From an uncultured Bacteroidales bacterium (lineage in GTDB: Bacteria > Bacteroidota > Bacteroidia > Bacteroidales > FEN-979), in contig CAIMWF010000148.1 of the NCBI GenBank assembly GCA_903845055.1, positions 1 to 33,473 of the forward strand: a DNA stretch of 33,473 nt, in the 5' to 3' direction. Within the stretch, counting starts at the first letter, position 1; each line of letters begins with the position of its first letter. This document shows positions 8,835 through 17,065 of the stretch, piece after piece. The position numbers and the translations under genes were made by a program. Below the pieces are notes generated by a model that was not told the DNA's origin, did not search any database, and worked only from the letters and a program-made list of their open reading frames with translations.

Positions 8835-9611
8835 TTCGTAGACCTGGACGTTGAGGCCGGCATGGCGGATTTTGACCGCGATGGCATTCAGTTCGGCCAG
8901 GCCGATCTTTTCGAGGTTCTGCACAGGCGTTGCACGGGCAATGGGGTAGATCATGACGAGCGCGGGGCCGATCTCAAGCAATTGCCGAAGCCACTGCTGA
9001 ACCTCCGCTTCGGTGGTATTGTCGATGACTTCACCCTTCCATGTGCCCCGCAGGAACATGCTCTGGATGATCACCCTGCCGTTGAACCTTTTCAGCCCGC
9101 CGATCACCTCCGCGAAGGAGAGGTTCTCTTCCGGATTATTGATCAGTCCGAACATCTTTTCAGCCCCTGCATCCAGTTTCTGGATGTTGTTATCCAGTTT
9201 CAGAAGTGCTTCGAATACCCCCGGATCGCCAAGACGGCTCGCGTTTGAAAGAACCGTTACTTTTGCCCCGGGGAGATACCGGTCACGAAGGAGAATGGTA
9301 TCGTCGACGATGGCGGCAAATTCAGGGTGCAGCGTAGGCTCACCATTCCCTGCATAGGTAAGAGCGTCGGGAAGATAATCTTCGGCAACCAGTTCCTGCA
9401 GCCGTTGTTCAAGGAACCCGCTTACCTCCGCGCGGGAGGGGTAATCAGGCGGGCCGGGCGTATGCGGCGGCGTCCAACCACATTCGCAGTAGATGCAGTT
9501 GAAGGAACAATACTTCCTATTCAGGGGCAGCAGGTTGATCCCCAGCGACAATCCAAGCCTCCGGCTGCGCACCGGGCCAAACACAACTTCATGAAAAAGA
9601 AATCCGGCCAT
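8832..9611 (-). CDS. Radical SAM protein of the COG0731 type
   Basis: The 259-residue protein most likely starts at ATG 9611 (MAGFLF); a TTG three codons upstream is possible. It has FGPVRSRRLGLSLGINLLP followed by CSFNCIYCECG, the CxxxCxxC cluster that binds the [4Fe-4S] centre cleaving S-adenosylmethionine. GNGEPTLHPEF is the SAM-binding GGE-like motif. These features place it with COG0731 Fe-S oxidoreductases, relatives of the wyosine enzyme TYW1; bacterial members have no agreed function. It lacks the extra N-terminal flavodoxin domain of eukaryotic TYW1. It is divergent from the polyprenyl synthase gene with 86 bases between the starts. Confidence 0.88.
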   Translation of the reverse strand: MAGFLFHEVVFGPVRSRRLGLSLGINLLPLNRKYCSFNCIYCECGWTPPHTPGPPDYPSRAEVSGFLEQRLQELVAEDYLPDALTYAGNGEPTLHPEFAAIVDDTILLRDRYLPGAKVTVLSNASRLGDPGVFEALLKLDNNIQKLDAGAEKMFGLINNPEENLSFAEVIGGLKRFNGRVIIQSMFLRGTWKGEVIDNTTEAEVQQWLRQLLEIGPALVMIYPIARATPVQNLEKIGLAELNAIAVKIRHAGLNVQVYE

Positions 9612-9697
9612 ATTTTCCAATTAAGGTGCAAAATTCCGCATTTTCGTGGGCAAAACCTAAATTAGTCACGTTAAAAATACTTACTTTTACGGGTTAT

Positions 9698-10684
9698 ATG
9701 ATCCACCCGGTGATATCACTCGACGAAATAAAGGCCCCCATCAGGGAACACATCGAAGCTTTTGAAGACAAATTCAGGGCTTCCATGAAAAGTTCCGTGC
9801 CCCTGCTCGATACCATCACCCATTACATCATCAAGCGTAAGGGAAAGCAGATGAGGCCGATGTTCGTCTTCCTTTCGGCGGGACTTTGCGGCGTGGTGAA
9901 CGAGAGCACCTTCAGGGCCTCATCGCTGATCGAGCTGCTTCATACCGCCACACTGGTGCACGACGACGTGGTGGACGACTCCAACCTGCGGCGCGGTTTT
10001 TTTTCACTGAATGCGCTCTGGAAGAATAAAATCGCTGTCCTTGTTGGCGATTACCTGCTGTCGAGGGGATTGCTGCTGGCGCTTGAACAGGATGAGTTCC
10101 AACTCCTGAAGATCGTGTCGAACGCAGTTCGCGAAATGAGCGAAGGCGAATTGCTGCAGATTGAAAAGGCAAGGAAACTCGACATCCAGGAAAATGTCTA
10201 TTTCGAGATCATCCGCAAGAAGACCGCCACCCTCATCGCCTCCTGCTGTGCCTGCGGGGCCTCCTCGGTGGGTGTTTCAAGGGAAATGATCGATTCGATG
10301 TGGGCCTTTGGCGAGCATGTCGGCATCGCCTTCCAGATCAAGGACGACCTTTTCGACTACCAGCGCAGCAATGCCACCGGCAAACCGAACGGCACCGATA
10401 TCCGCGACCAGAAGATGACCCTTCCCCTGATCTACCTGCTGAACCATTCCGATTACATGGAAAAGCGCTGGATCATCAACACGGTAAAAAATCACCATGA
10501 CGATGCAGCGCAGGTGTCGAAACTGATCGGAAAGGTCGTCGAACGCGGCGGGATCGATTACGCAAATGAACAGATGCTTCAATACAGAGGCAAAGCGCTC
10601 GAGATCCTGGAAACCTTCCCCGCGAACAGTTACCGTACCTCGCTCGAACAGCTGGTACTCTTCACCACCGAGCGGAATACCTGA
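9698..10684 (+). CDS. Long-chain polyprenyl diphosphate synthase
   Basis: The 328-residue protein starts at ATG 9698 (MIHPVISL); the frame is open upstream but only with GTG. It is a trans-prenyltransferase extending allylic diphosphates with isopentenyl diphosphate. The first Asp-rich motif is HDDVVDDSNLRRG, the second is KDDLFDYQ, and KGKQMRPMFV supplies the substrate-binding Lys/Arg. Small residues before the first Asp motif and the length fit octaprenyl/heptaprenyl synthases (IspB/HepT group), which would make the menaquinone side chain; chain length cannot be fixed by eye. A TACTTTTA box lies eight bases before the ATG. It is convergent with the histidine kinase gene, 10 bases away. Confidence 0.92.
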   Translation: MIHPVISLDEIKAPIREHIEAFEDKFRASMKSSVPLLDTITHYIIKRKGKQMRPMFVFLSAGLCGVVNESTFRASSLIELLHTATLVHDDVVDDSNLRRGFFSLNALWKNKIAVLVGDYLLSRGLLLALEQDEFQLLKIVSNAVREMSEGELLQIEKARKLDIQENVYFEIIRKKTATLIASCCACGASSVGVSREMIDSMWAFGEHVGIAFQIKDDLFDYQRSNATGKPNGTDIRDQKMTLPLIYLLNHSDYMEKRWIINTVKNHHDDAAQVSKLIGKVVERGGIDYANEQMLQYRGKALEILETFPANSYRTSLEQLVLFTTERNT

Positions 10685-10694
10685 CCCGCCTGCC

Positions 10695-11753
10695 CTATGC
10701 TTTTTTAAGGGTGAAACCGAAGGTAGTGCCCACCCCGATCGTGCTGCGGACATTGACGGTCTGCATGTGGGCTTCGATGATGTGTTTGACGATGGCAAGT
10801 CCCAGCCCCTTCCCCTTGCGCGTGGCCACCCTGCCGCGTTCGGTGCGGTAAAATCGTTCGAAGACCCGCAGCAGGTCGCCGGGATCGATCCCGATACCGT
10901 TGTCCGTAATCTCGGTGAGAATGTGCTCGTCCAAGTCGAAAAAGCTGATCTTGGTCTTCCCGCCGTCGGGATTGCCATACCGGATCGAATTGTCGATGAT
11001 GTTGGTCAGTACCTGCCTGATTCGGTCCTTGTCGCCCTCTACCATGACCGGTTTTTCGGGATCGATTAAAAGGATGTAGATTTCATGCTTCTGCGCCTTC
11101 ATCTCCAGGAATTCAACCACCTCGCGTGTCAGGGCAACAAGGTCAAACCGGATTATGTTCAGCCGCAACTGTCCCGATTCAAGCTGCGAAATCTCATCGA
11201 GGTCGCCGATGATCTTGACCAGACGTTCGATGCTCTTCTCGGTACGCTTCAGGTATTCGCGGTTGATGGTGGGATCTTCGAGCCCTCCGTCGAGCAGGGT
11301 CGACACGTAGCCCTGGATGTTGAACAGGGGTGTTTTCAGTTCGTGCGACACGTTGCCGATGAATTCGCGGCGGTAGACTTCCAGCCGTTTCAGCTGTTCG
11401 ATCTCCAGTTCCTTCTCCTTCTCCCAGTTTTCGACCTCTGCCTGCACCTTGTCGATGAGGTTGCCGTCGGGGCGGATCTGGGCCTTGCCCTTCTTCCCAA
11501 CCTTCACCGAGTGGATCGATTTGTAGATCAGCCTGATTTTGTCGTAGATGAACTTTTCAAGCGTGTAGCGGAAGTTGAAGTAGGCTACCAGGAAGATGAC
11601 CATCGCACTGACCAACAGGGCCAGGAAAGTATAATAATGGGTAAAGGCATCGGAAAAGATGACCGTGACCGACAATACAAACAGCAGGATGTAGGAGACG
11701 GTGATGACAGCCGCGTTCAGGAACGCCAGGTTGCGGGGTTCGTAGAGTTTCAT
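10695..11753 (-). CDS. Sensor histidine kinase, PhoR-like
   Basis: The 352-residue kinase has two membrane helices at about 10-33 and 41-60 with a very short loop between them, so there is almost no periplasmic sensor. A coiled segment (about 100-125) leads into the dimerisation helix with H137 in FIGNVSHELKTPL. The ATPase domain shows N251/N255 (N box), DNGIGI (284-289, G1), ERFYRTE (F box) and GKGLGLAI (314-321, G2). Its ATG lies inside the stop of the response regulator (4-base overlap), so it is translated with it as a pair. The signal sensed is unknown; the short loop suggests sensing inside the membrane or through a partner, as in PhoR. Confidence 0.95.
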   Translation of the reverse strand: MKLYEPRNLAFLNAAVITVSYILLFVLSVTVIFSDAFTHYYTFLALLVSAMVIFLVAYFNFRYTLEKFIYDKIRLIYKSIHSVKVGKKGKAQIRPDGNLIDKVQAEVENWEKEKELEIEQLKRLEVYRREFIGNVSHELKTPLFNIQGYVSTLLDGGLEDPTINREYLKRTEKSIERLVKIIGDLDEISQLESGQLRLNIIRFDLVALTREVVEFLEMKAQKHEIYILLIDPEKPVMVEGDKDRIRQVLTNIIDNSIRYGNPDGGKTKISFFDLDEHILTEITDNGIGIDPGDLLRVFERFYRTERGRVATRKGKGLGLAIVKHIIEAHMQTVNVRSTIGVGTTFGFTLKKA

Positions 11754-12436
11754 GATTCATCGAATTTATAGCCGACCCCCTTGATGGTTTTGATGCTGTC
11801 GATGCCCAGCTTTTCACGGATGCGGCGGATGTGAACATCGATGGTACGGTCGCCCACCACGACATTCTCGCCCCAGACATTCGCGAAGATCTCCTCGCGG
11901 GTGACCACCTTGTCGGGCCGCGACACAAGGAATTGCAGCAGTTCGAACTCCTTGCGCACCAGTGTGTATTCCGATTCCCCGACGATGACCACGTACCGGT
12001 CCCTGTCGATGGTAAACCCCTTGAGGGTGATGATGCTGCCGTTGTCGGGAGCCTCCTTGTACCTGCGCAGCAGGGCCTGGACCCGGCTGAGGAACAGCTT
12101 CGGTTTGATGGGCTTGGCGATATAGTCGTCGGCACCGGCATCAAAACCGGCGATCTGCGAATAATCCTCTCCCCTGGCCGAAAGGAAGGCAATTACCGTG
12201 CCGGCCAGCTCAGGGATCTCCCTAAGTTTGGTGCAGGTTTCCATCCCGTCCATCCCGGGCATCATCACATCGAGGATCACCAGTTGAGGCTTGCCTTCCC
12301 GGGCAAGTTTCAGCGCCTTCTGGCCGTTTTTTGCCTTCAGCACGCGGTATCCCTCCTTTTCCAGGTTATACCCGAGAAATTCCAGAATGTCCGCCTCATC
12401 GTCGACCAGGAGGATCGTTATTTCGTTGTTTTCCAT
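11750..12436 (-). CDS. Response regulator, OmpR/PhoB family
   Basis: The 228-residue protein has a receiver domain with acidic residues at 12-13, phospho-acceptor D56 in LVILDVMMPGMDG, S86 in FLSARGE and K108 in AKPI. The C-terminal winged helix (about 133-226) includes EYTLVRKEFELLQFLVSRP and DVHIRRIREKLG then TIKGVGYKF, typical of PhoB-type regulators. It is the first gene of a two-gene operon with the kinase. It is not PorX, which carries an alkaline-phosphatase-like output domain. A TAACTTTA box (one mismatch to the -7 consensus) lies on the minus strand at 12447-12454. Confidence 0.95.
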   Translation of the reverse strand: MENNEITILLVDDEADILEFLGYNLEKEGYRVLKAKNGQKALKLAREGKPQLVILDVMMPGMDGMETCTKLREIPELAGTVIAFLSARGEDYSQIAGFDAGADDYIAKPIKPKLFLSRVQALLRRYKEAPDNGSIITLKGFTIDRDRYVVIVGESEYTLVRKEFELLQFLVSRPDKVVTREEIFANVWGENVVVGDRTIDVHIRRIREKLGIDSIKTIKGVGYKFDES

Positions 12437-12453
12437 AAAAACCAGTTAAAGTT

Positions 12454-12481
12454 ACGAATGACGAGTGTCGAGTGACGAGTA
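12454..12481. repeat. Heptamer array, four units (ACGAGTG type)
   Basis: Four 7-base words in register (ACGAATG, ACGAGTG, TCGAGTG, ACGAGTA), lying in the promoter region of the response regulator. It is nearly the reverse complement of the array at 12547-12581. Confidence 0.8.
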
Positions 12482-12546
12482 AAATTACTAATTAATAAAT
12501 ACTGATTACTTATAAATGTGTACCTTGATTTAAACCTGTCATGCGC

Positions 12547-12581
12547 CACTGGTCACTGGTCACTCGTCACTGGTCATTCGG
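12547..12581. repeat. Heptamer array, five units (CACTGGT type)
   Basis: Five 7-base words in register; variants CACTGGT, CACTCGT and CATTCGG. Its reverse complement matches the array at 12454-12481 with about three differences over 26 bases, so the two form an inverted repeat around some 65 bases of AT-rich DNA. Confidence 0.85.
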
Positions 12582-12677
12582 TTTTCCTTCGTAAAGGTAA
12601 TAAACTTCACAATTTTATCAGAACTTTCATGTTTGATAAGATCTTATGGCAAACATAACGGGTTGTTTTATACTTTT

Positions 12678-13316
12678 ATGAAAAATTTGTGGATGAAAAT
12701 AACCATCATCATCATGCTTTTCTGTCTGCCTCTGGCTGTTTTCGCGCAACGGTTCAACGGCGGGATGCTGGCCGGCGGGGTGGTGAGCCAGGTTGACGGG
12801 GACAATTACGGAGGTTACAACAAGTACGGCTTCCTGGGCGGGGGATTTGTCAGCCTGAAGGTCTCTCCGCATTCATCCTTCATGCTTGAGATGGAATACA
12901 TCCAGAAAGGGGCGCGGGTGAACGCCGATTCCATCACCAATACGGGCAATACCTACCTGACACGCCTGCATTACCTGGAAATCCCGCTGCTTTACCAGTA
13001 TACCTTTGCAAACCGGCTGCAGGTTGAAGTGGGTCCCGCCGTTGATGTTCTGCTCGGCACGCACGTGGAAATAAATGGTATTGAACCGCCCTATATCACC
13101 GTGCCATACCGTCCTGTCACCCTAAGCGGAATCGCAGGGTTTTCCTGTTTTATCACCGATCATCTGAAAGCAGGGCTTCGCGCCAATTATTCGCTGCTCT
13201 CCATCCGGTCAGCAGGGTATGTATACGGGCAACGAAAAATATTATTTGAGGCAGGACAGTACAACAATGTGCTTTCGCTGGCACTGAGCTGGTATTTCAA
13301 ACCGAGGGACCACTGA
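12678..13316 (+). CDS. Outer-membrane beta-barrel protein, PorT-like
   Basis: From ATG 12678 the protein has 212 residues; an earlier TTG (12633) is unlikely, and ATG 12693 is a possible alternative. A signal peptide ends near FAQ. The mature part alternates Gly/aromatic-rich strands (YGFLGGGFVSLKVSP, SSFMLEMEYIQKGARV, LHYLEIPLLYQYTFANRLQV, VEVGPAVDVLL) and ends in a strand with aromatic residues, the pattern of the small PorT-type barrels found in Bacteroidota. No specific role can be read. Its stop overlaps the start of ubiX by one base, so the two are co-translated. Confidence 0.82.
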   Translation: MKNLWMKITIIIMLFCLPLAVFAQRFNGGMLAGGVVSQVDGDNYGGYNKYGFLGGGFVSLKVSPHSSFMLEMEYIQKGARVNADSITNTGNTYLTRLHYLEIPLLYQYTFANRLQVEVGPAVDVLLGTHVEINGIEPPYITVPYRPVTLSGIAGFSCFITDHLKAGLRANYSLLSIRSAGYVYGQRKILFEAGQYNNVLSLALSWYFKPRDH

Positions 13317-13894
13317 TGAAAAAACACAGGCTGATCATCGCGATAACCGGGGCAAGCGGCGCCATTTACGGCAAACTGCTGCTGGAGCGTCTCGCCGGTC
13401 TCGGCGACCAGATACAGGCCTGCGGCGTGATCTTTTCCGACAATGCCCGCGCAGTGTGGCGGTATGAGCTGGGAATGGAACCCGACCTCCCTGCGGCCTC
13501 CGGCGGCGACCGGATGACGCTCTATGCCGCCGGCGATTTTTTCGCCCCCATGGCATCCGGTTCATCGGGTTACGATGCCATGATCATATGCCCCTGTACC
13601 ATGGGTACGATGGGCAGGATCGCTTCGGGCGTCTCTTCCGACCTGATCACGCGGGCGGCCGATGTCATGCTGAAGGAGCGGAAAAAACTCATCCTGGTCC
13701 CCCGGGAAGCCCCTTACAGCCTGATCCACCTGCGCAACATGACCCTGCTCACCGAAGCTGGCGCCATCGTTTGCCCCGCCTCCCCTTCTTTTTACAGCAG
13801 GCCCGCCACCATCGAAGCGCTCGTCATGACTGTGACCGACCGGGTGCTGGCGCTGGCGGGAATTGAGCTGGAAAGCTACCGGTGGGGAGGGTGA
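13316..13894 (+). CDS. ubiX: Flavin prenyltransferase UbiX
   Basis: The 192-residue protein makes prenylated FMN, the cofactor of UbiD-type decarboxylases, from FMN and dimethylallyl phosphate. It shows the N-terminal phosphate-binding turn ITGASGAIYG, then MIICPCTMGTMGRIASGVSSD, the RAADVMLKERKKLILVPRE block and SFYSRPATI, in the order and at the length expected of UbiX. Its start codon shares a base with the stop of the upstream barrel gene. No ubiD is present in the window. The downstream gap holds two heptamer arrays. Confidence 0.93.
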   Translation: MKKHRLIIAITGASGAIYGKLLLERLAGLGDQIQACGVIFSDNARAVWRYELGMEPDLPAASGGDRMTLYAAGDFFAPMASGSSGYDAMIICPCTMGTMGRIASGVSSDLITRAADVMLKERKKLILVPREAPYSLIHLRNMTLLTEAGAIVCPASPSFYSRPATIEALVMTVTDRVLALAGIELESYRWGG

Positions 13895-13944
13895 ACAGTC
13901 GAAAAGACGATCAACGATTTTTGAAGTTCGAAGTCATTGCCAAA

Positions 13945-13972
13945 GGCAATGGAAGACTGGCAATAGGCAATA
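13945..13972. repeat. Heptamer array (GGCAATA type)
   Basis: Four 7-base steps: GGCAATG, a diverged unit, then two GGCAATA. It lies 50 bases after the ubiX stop. Confidence 0.65.
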
Positions 13973-14007
13973 AGGAATTGATAACGGGTAACAAGCCTGC
14001 TTCCTAT

Positions 14008-14035
14008 AAATCGTAAATCGTAAATCGTAAATATG
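14008..14035. repeat. Heptamer array (AAATCGT type)
   Basis: Three perfect AAATCGT units and a diverged fourth. The reverse complement is ACGATTT, the same word as at 8786, 18354 and 26411. It sits just downstream of the queG stop (14049). Confidence 0.85.
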
Positions 14036-14048
14036 TGCAACCTGCTCC

Positions 14049-14960
14049 TCAGTCCGCATTATTGCGTATGTTTTGCATAAACCGCGCATATCCCAGCCTT
14101 TTCACCGGTGAACCTTCAAAAAGCACGTTGAATTCCGTCTCTGTGAGCGCGGTCCAGTCGCTTTTACGCATCTCCGACAACCGGGCCGAAGGGAGGAACG
14201 CGGGCGTTTTGTGGGCAGCGGCAAAGCGGTTCCAGGGACAGGCATCCTGGCACAGGTCGCATCCATAGATGCGTCCGGCCGTGTTTGAAGGCAAGTCATC
14301 GGATGCCCCTGTCTTATTTTCTATGGTCCGGTAAGCAATGCAGCGGGGTATATCCAGCTGGTAAGCTGTATCGAGCGCACCCGCCGGGCAGGCATGGATG
14401 CATTTGTCGCAATCGCCGCAGTGATCCGTTTCAGAGAGGTCGGGTTCCATCTCAAGGTCGGTCAGGATGATGCCAAGGAAAAGAAAGGATCCCGCCGACC
14501 GGTTGATCAGCAGGGTGTTCTTTCCCTGCCAGCCGATGCCGCACCGCTGGGCCCAAGCCTTCTCAAGCACCGGCCCGGAATCCACGAAGGCCCTTGCGTG
14601 CAAATCGCCTGCAAGCATACGCATGTGGCTGACAAGTTGCTCCATCCGCTCTCTGATCAGCACATGATAGTCCTGCCCGTATGCATACCGCGAGATGATG
14701 AAATTATCCTCCGTTGGGATCTGTTCCGGGGGATAGTAGTTCAACGCAAGGCTGATCACGGTTTGTGCGCCGGGCAGCAACCGGCCCGGATCGAGCCGCT
14801 GTGCGGCATACCGTTCAAGGTACTGCATCGATGCGAACCGCTTTTCCGTAACAAACGTGTCGTAAAAGGGACGCAATTCCTCCAGCGGCGTGCAACGCGC
14901 AAAACCGCACAGGCTGAAGCCGAGTTCGGAAGCTTTCTGAATGATGGAGGACTTTATCAC
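14049..14960 (-). CDS. queG: Epoxyqueuosine reductase
   Basis: The 303-residue enzyme carries out the last step of queuosine synthesis, reducing epoxyqueuosine at the tRNA wobble base with cobalamin and two [4Fe-4S] clusters. The clusters are bound by CGDCDKCIHACP and CDLCQDACPWN plus a further Cys in IPRCIAYRT. The family blocks LGFSLCGFA near the start, RYAYGQDYH, and GWQGKNTLLINRSAGSFLFL are all present. The start is GTG at 14960; an in-frame stop upstream leaves no ATG. It lies downstream of ruvB on the same strand, and an inverted repeat fills the gap between them. Confidence 0.96.
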   Translation of the reverse strand: MIKSSIIQKASELGFSLCGFARCTPLEELRPFYDTFVTEKRFASMQYLERYAAQRLDPGRLLPGAQTVISLALNYYPPEQIPTEDNFIISRYAYGQDYHVLIRERMEQLVSHMRMLAGDLHARAFVDSGPVLEKAWAQRCGIGWQGKNTLLINRSAGSFLFLGIILTDLEMEPDLSETDHCGDCDKCIHACPAGALDTAYQLDIPRCIAYRTIENKTGASDDLPSNTAGRIYGCDLCQDACPWNRFAAAHKTPAFLPSARLSEMRKSDWTALTETEFNVLFEGSPVKRLGYARFMQNIRNNAD

Positions 14961-14970
14961 CTGGTAAACC

Positions 14971-15113
14971 TTTGAATGAATAACGAATATTGATCAACGA
15001 AGTTTGAAATCAGCATGATTGGGTTTAACCGGCATGTGTTGTTCAAACCTTAACGTTGGCTGTCCTTACAGTTCAAACTTCGAACTTCGTTGATCAATAT
15101 TCGATATTCAAAA
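14971..15113. repeat. Long inverted repeat between ruvB and queG
   Basis: Arms at 14971-15008 and 15072-15113 flank about 63 bases. They share a perfect 21-base core (14984-15004 and its complement) and further imperfect pairing outward. The arms step in sevens (units such as CGAAGTT, CGAATAT and TGATCAA), so this is probably a heptamer array copied in inverse. The right arm covers the last codons and stop of ruvB. Confidence 0.88.
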
Positions 15114-16130
15114 GAGTTGCTCCTGCGTCCCCGGCTTGTACTTGCCAAGGTGCCTGTAGGCCTGTTCGGTGGCTTCGCGGCCGCGGGGCGTGCGCATGAG
15201 GTATCCCTCCTGGATCAGGAAGGGTTCATACACCTCCTCGATGGTTCCCGAATCCTCCGATACCGCCGTCGCGATGGTGCCGAGGCCCACCGGTCCGCCT
15301 TTGAACTTGTCGATGATCGTGAGCAGGATCTTGTTGTCCATCTCGTCGAGGCCGTTCTTGTCGACATTCAGCGCCGCCAGGGCATACTGGCTGATCTTCA
15401 GGTCAATTTTCCCGTCGCCCTTGATCTGGGCAAAGTCGCGCACCCTGCGCAGCAGCATGTTGGCGATGCGGGGCGTGCCGCGGCTCCTGCGCGCAATTTC
15501 CGCCGTGGCGGCCTGGTCGATGGGCACATCGAGCAGTTCGGCCGAACGTTTGATGATCTTGTCGAGGGTGCCTGCCTGGTAATAGTTCAGCCGTGAATTG
15601 ATGCCGAAACGCGAGCGCAGCGGCGCGGTGAGCAATCCCGACCTCGTGGTGGCCCCCACCAGGGTGAAGGGGTTTAGCTTTATCTGGATGCTGCGGGCAT
15701 TCGGCCCGGTTTCGAGCATGATGTCGATCTTGTAATCCTCCATGGCCGAATAGAGATACTCCTCCACCACCGGGGAGAGCCGGTGGATCTCGTCGATGAA
15801 GAGCACATCGTTCGGCTCAAGCCCCGTGAGCAGACCTGCCAGGTCGCCCGGTTTGTCGAGCACGGGACCCGAGGTGACCCGCATGTTTACATTCAGCTCG
15901 TTGGCGATGATGTGCGCCAGGGTGGTTTTGCCAAGCCCCGGCGGACCGTGCAGCAGCACATGGTCGAGGGCTTCGCCGCGCAGCCTGGCGGCCTGCACGA
16001 AGACCTTCAGGTTTTCAACAATGGCCTCCTGTCCGGAGAAGTCCACGAACACTCCGGGACGCAACGCCTTTTCAATCTCTTTATCCGCAGGATTCAGCAG
16101 TTTCCCGGTGGGATCGAGGTTTTCGTTCAT
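15108..16130 (-). CDS. ruvB: Holliday junction branch-migration ATPase RuvB
   Basis: The 340-residue AAA+ motor drives Holliday junctions through RuvA during recombination repair. Walker A is GPPGLGKTT (62-70), Walker B LFIDEIH (D113, E114), sensor 1 GATTRSGLL (159-166) and the arginine-finger region LRSRFG (171-176). The C-terminal winged helix (about 265-330) has [10 protein letters not shown] and [11 protein letters not shown]. Length is normal for the family. RuvA and RuvC are not in the window. The -7 box at 16136-16143 lies only five bases before the ATG. Confidence 0.98.
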   Translation of the reverse strand: MNENLDPTGKLLNPADKEIEKALRPGVFVDFSGQEAIVENLKVFVQAARLRGEALDHVLLHGPPGLGKTTLAHIIANELNVNMRVTSGPVLDKPGDLAGLLTGLEPNDVLFIDEIHRLSPVVEEYLYSAMEDYKIDIMLETGPNARSIQIKLNPFTLVGATTRSGLLTAPLRSRFGINSRLNYYQAGTLDKIIKRSAELLDVPIDQAATAEIARRSRGTPRIANMLLRRVRDFAQIKGDGKIDLKISQYALAALNVDKNGLDEMDNKILLTIIDKFKGGPVGLGTIATAVSEDSGTIEEVYEPFLIQEGYLMRTPRGREATEQAYRHLGKYKPGTQEQLF

Positions 16131-16135
16131 ATATG

Positions 16136-16143
16136 CAAAAGTA
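16136..16143 (-). promoter_or_regulatory. -7 box TACTTTTG for ruvB, possible leaderless start
   Basis: The minus strand reads TACTTTTG, an exact TAnnTTTG, with five bases to the ATG at 16130. Transcription would begin at or very near the start codon. Confidence 0.5.
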
Positions 16144-16216
16144 AATTATTTTCATAAATTTAATTTGTAAATAAATTTTGCTATTTTTACGTTATCTTTC
16201 ATAAACCTGCCTCATC

Positions 16217-17065
16217 ATGGAACCCATCATTGTAGCCGTTGACTTCTCGAACACCTCGATCCATGCTGTAGAATATGCTATCCCGATGGCAAACAGGATG
16301 AAGTCGGATATCTTCCTGGTATGGGTCGACAAACTCAATCCGCAGGAGTCGGTCTATCCCGACACCTCCAACGAAAACAGGAATGAAGCGAAAAAGCGGT
16401 TCGAGGAGCTCATCGCCCATTACCGCCCGATGCTGAACAAGGGACTCACGATGGAATGCAAGCTGAAAAAGGGAAGGATTCACCGGGAAGTCGACAACCT
16501 CGCCAGGCAGGCCGGGGCAGGGCTGATCGTCACCGGGGCACACGGCATTTCGGGATACGAAGAGTACTGGATCGGCAGCAATGCCTACAAAATAGTCTCC
16601 TATACTGCCACGCCGGTGATCACCGTACGACATGATTTCGGGATTACCGACACCCTGGCCAGGATCCTCGTTCCCATGGATGGCTCCAATGAAACCATCC
16701 ATAAAATTCCCTTTGTCGTGAATCTCGCCAAACTCTTCAACTCGGAAATCCACCTCGTGACCACCCACAACAGCCACCTGAAATCGATCCAGCGGATCAC
16801 CGAGAAACTTGCGCAGACGGCGCTCGGATTCATCAGGGAGCAGCATGTGGCGGTGATCGAAGACAGCATCATTTCCAACGATCTGACCAAATCGGTCATC
16901 GACTACGCCAAAAACCTGCAGGTCGACCTCATCGCGATCATGACCGAACAGGAAACCCCGGTCAATATTATGCTCGGGGCCCAGGCACAGCAGCTCATCA
17001 ACCAGTCGCCGATCCCGGTATTAAGCATTCATCCGCAGGAAAAATTCACGCTTGCAGCCATATGA
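16217..17065 (+). CDS. Tandem-domain universal stress protein
   Basis: The 282-residue cytoplasmic protein has two UspA folds. The first (1-140) keeps the ATP-binding motif G-x2-G-x9-GS: G107, G110, G120, S121. The second (about 148-275) has lost these glycines, although its last strand LINQSPIPVLSIHP is typical. So one domain should bind nucleotide and the other probably serves pairing or regulation. It is a close paralogue of the protein at 17505. It starts a three-gene set and overlaps the SPOR gene by four bases (ATGA). A TATCTTTC box (one mismatch to the -7 consensus) lies at 16193-16200. Confidence 0.93.
   Translation: MEPIIVAVDFSNTSIHAVEYAIPMANRMKSDIFLVWVDKLNPQESVYPDTSNENRNEAKKRFEELIAHYRPMLNKGLTMECKLKKGRIHREVDNLARQAGAGLIVTGAHGISGYEEYWIGSNAYKIVSYTATPVITVRHDFGITDTLARILVPMDGSNETIHKIPFVVNLAKLFNSEIHLVTTHNSHLKSIQRITEKLAQTALGFIREQHVAVIEDSIISNDLTKSVIDYAKNLQVDLIAIMTEQETPVNIMLGAQAQQLINQSPIPVLSIHPQEKFTLAAI

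Noticed and set aside
11750-12436. Response regulator as PorX (T9SS regulator)
   Set aside because: It has a winged-helix DNA-binding output, not the PorX phosphatase-like domain.
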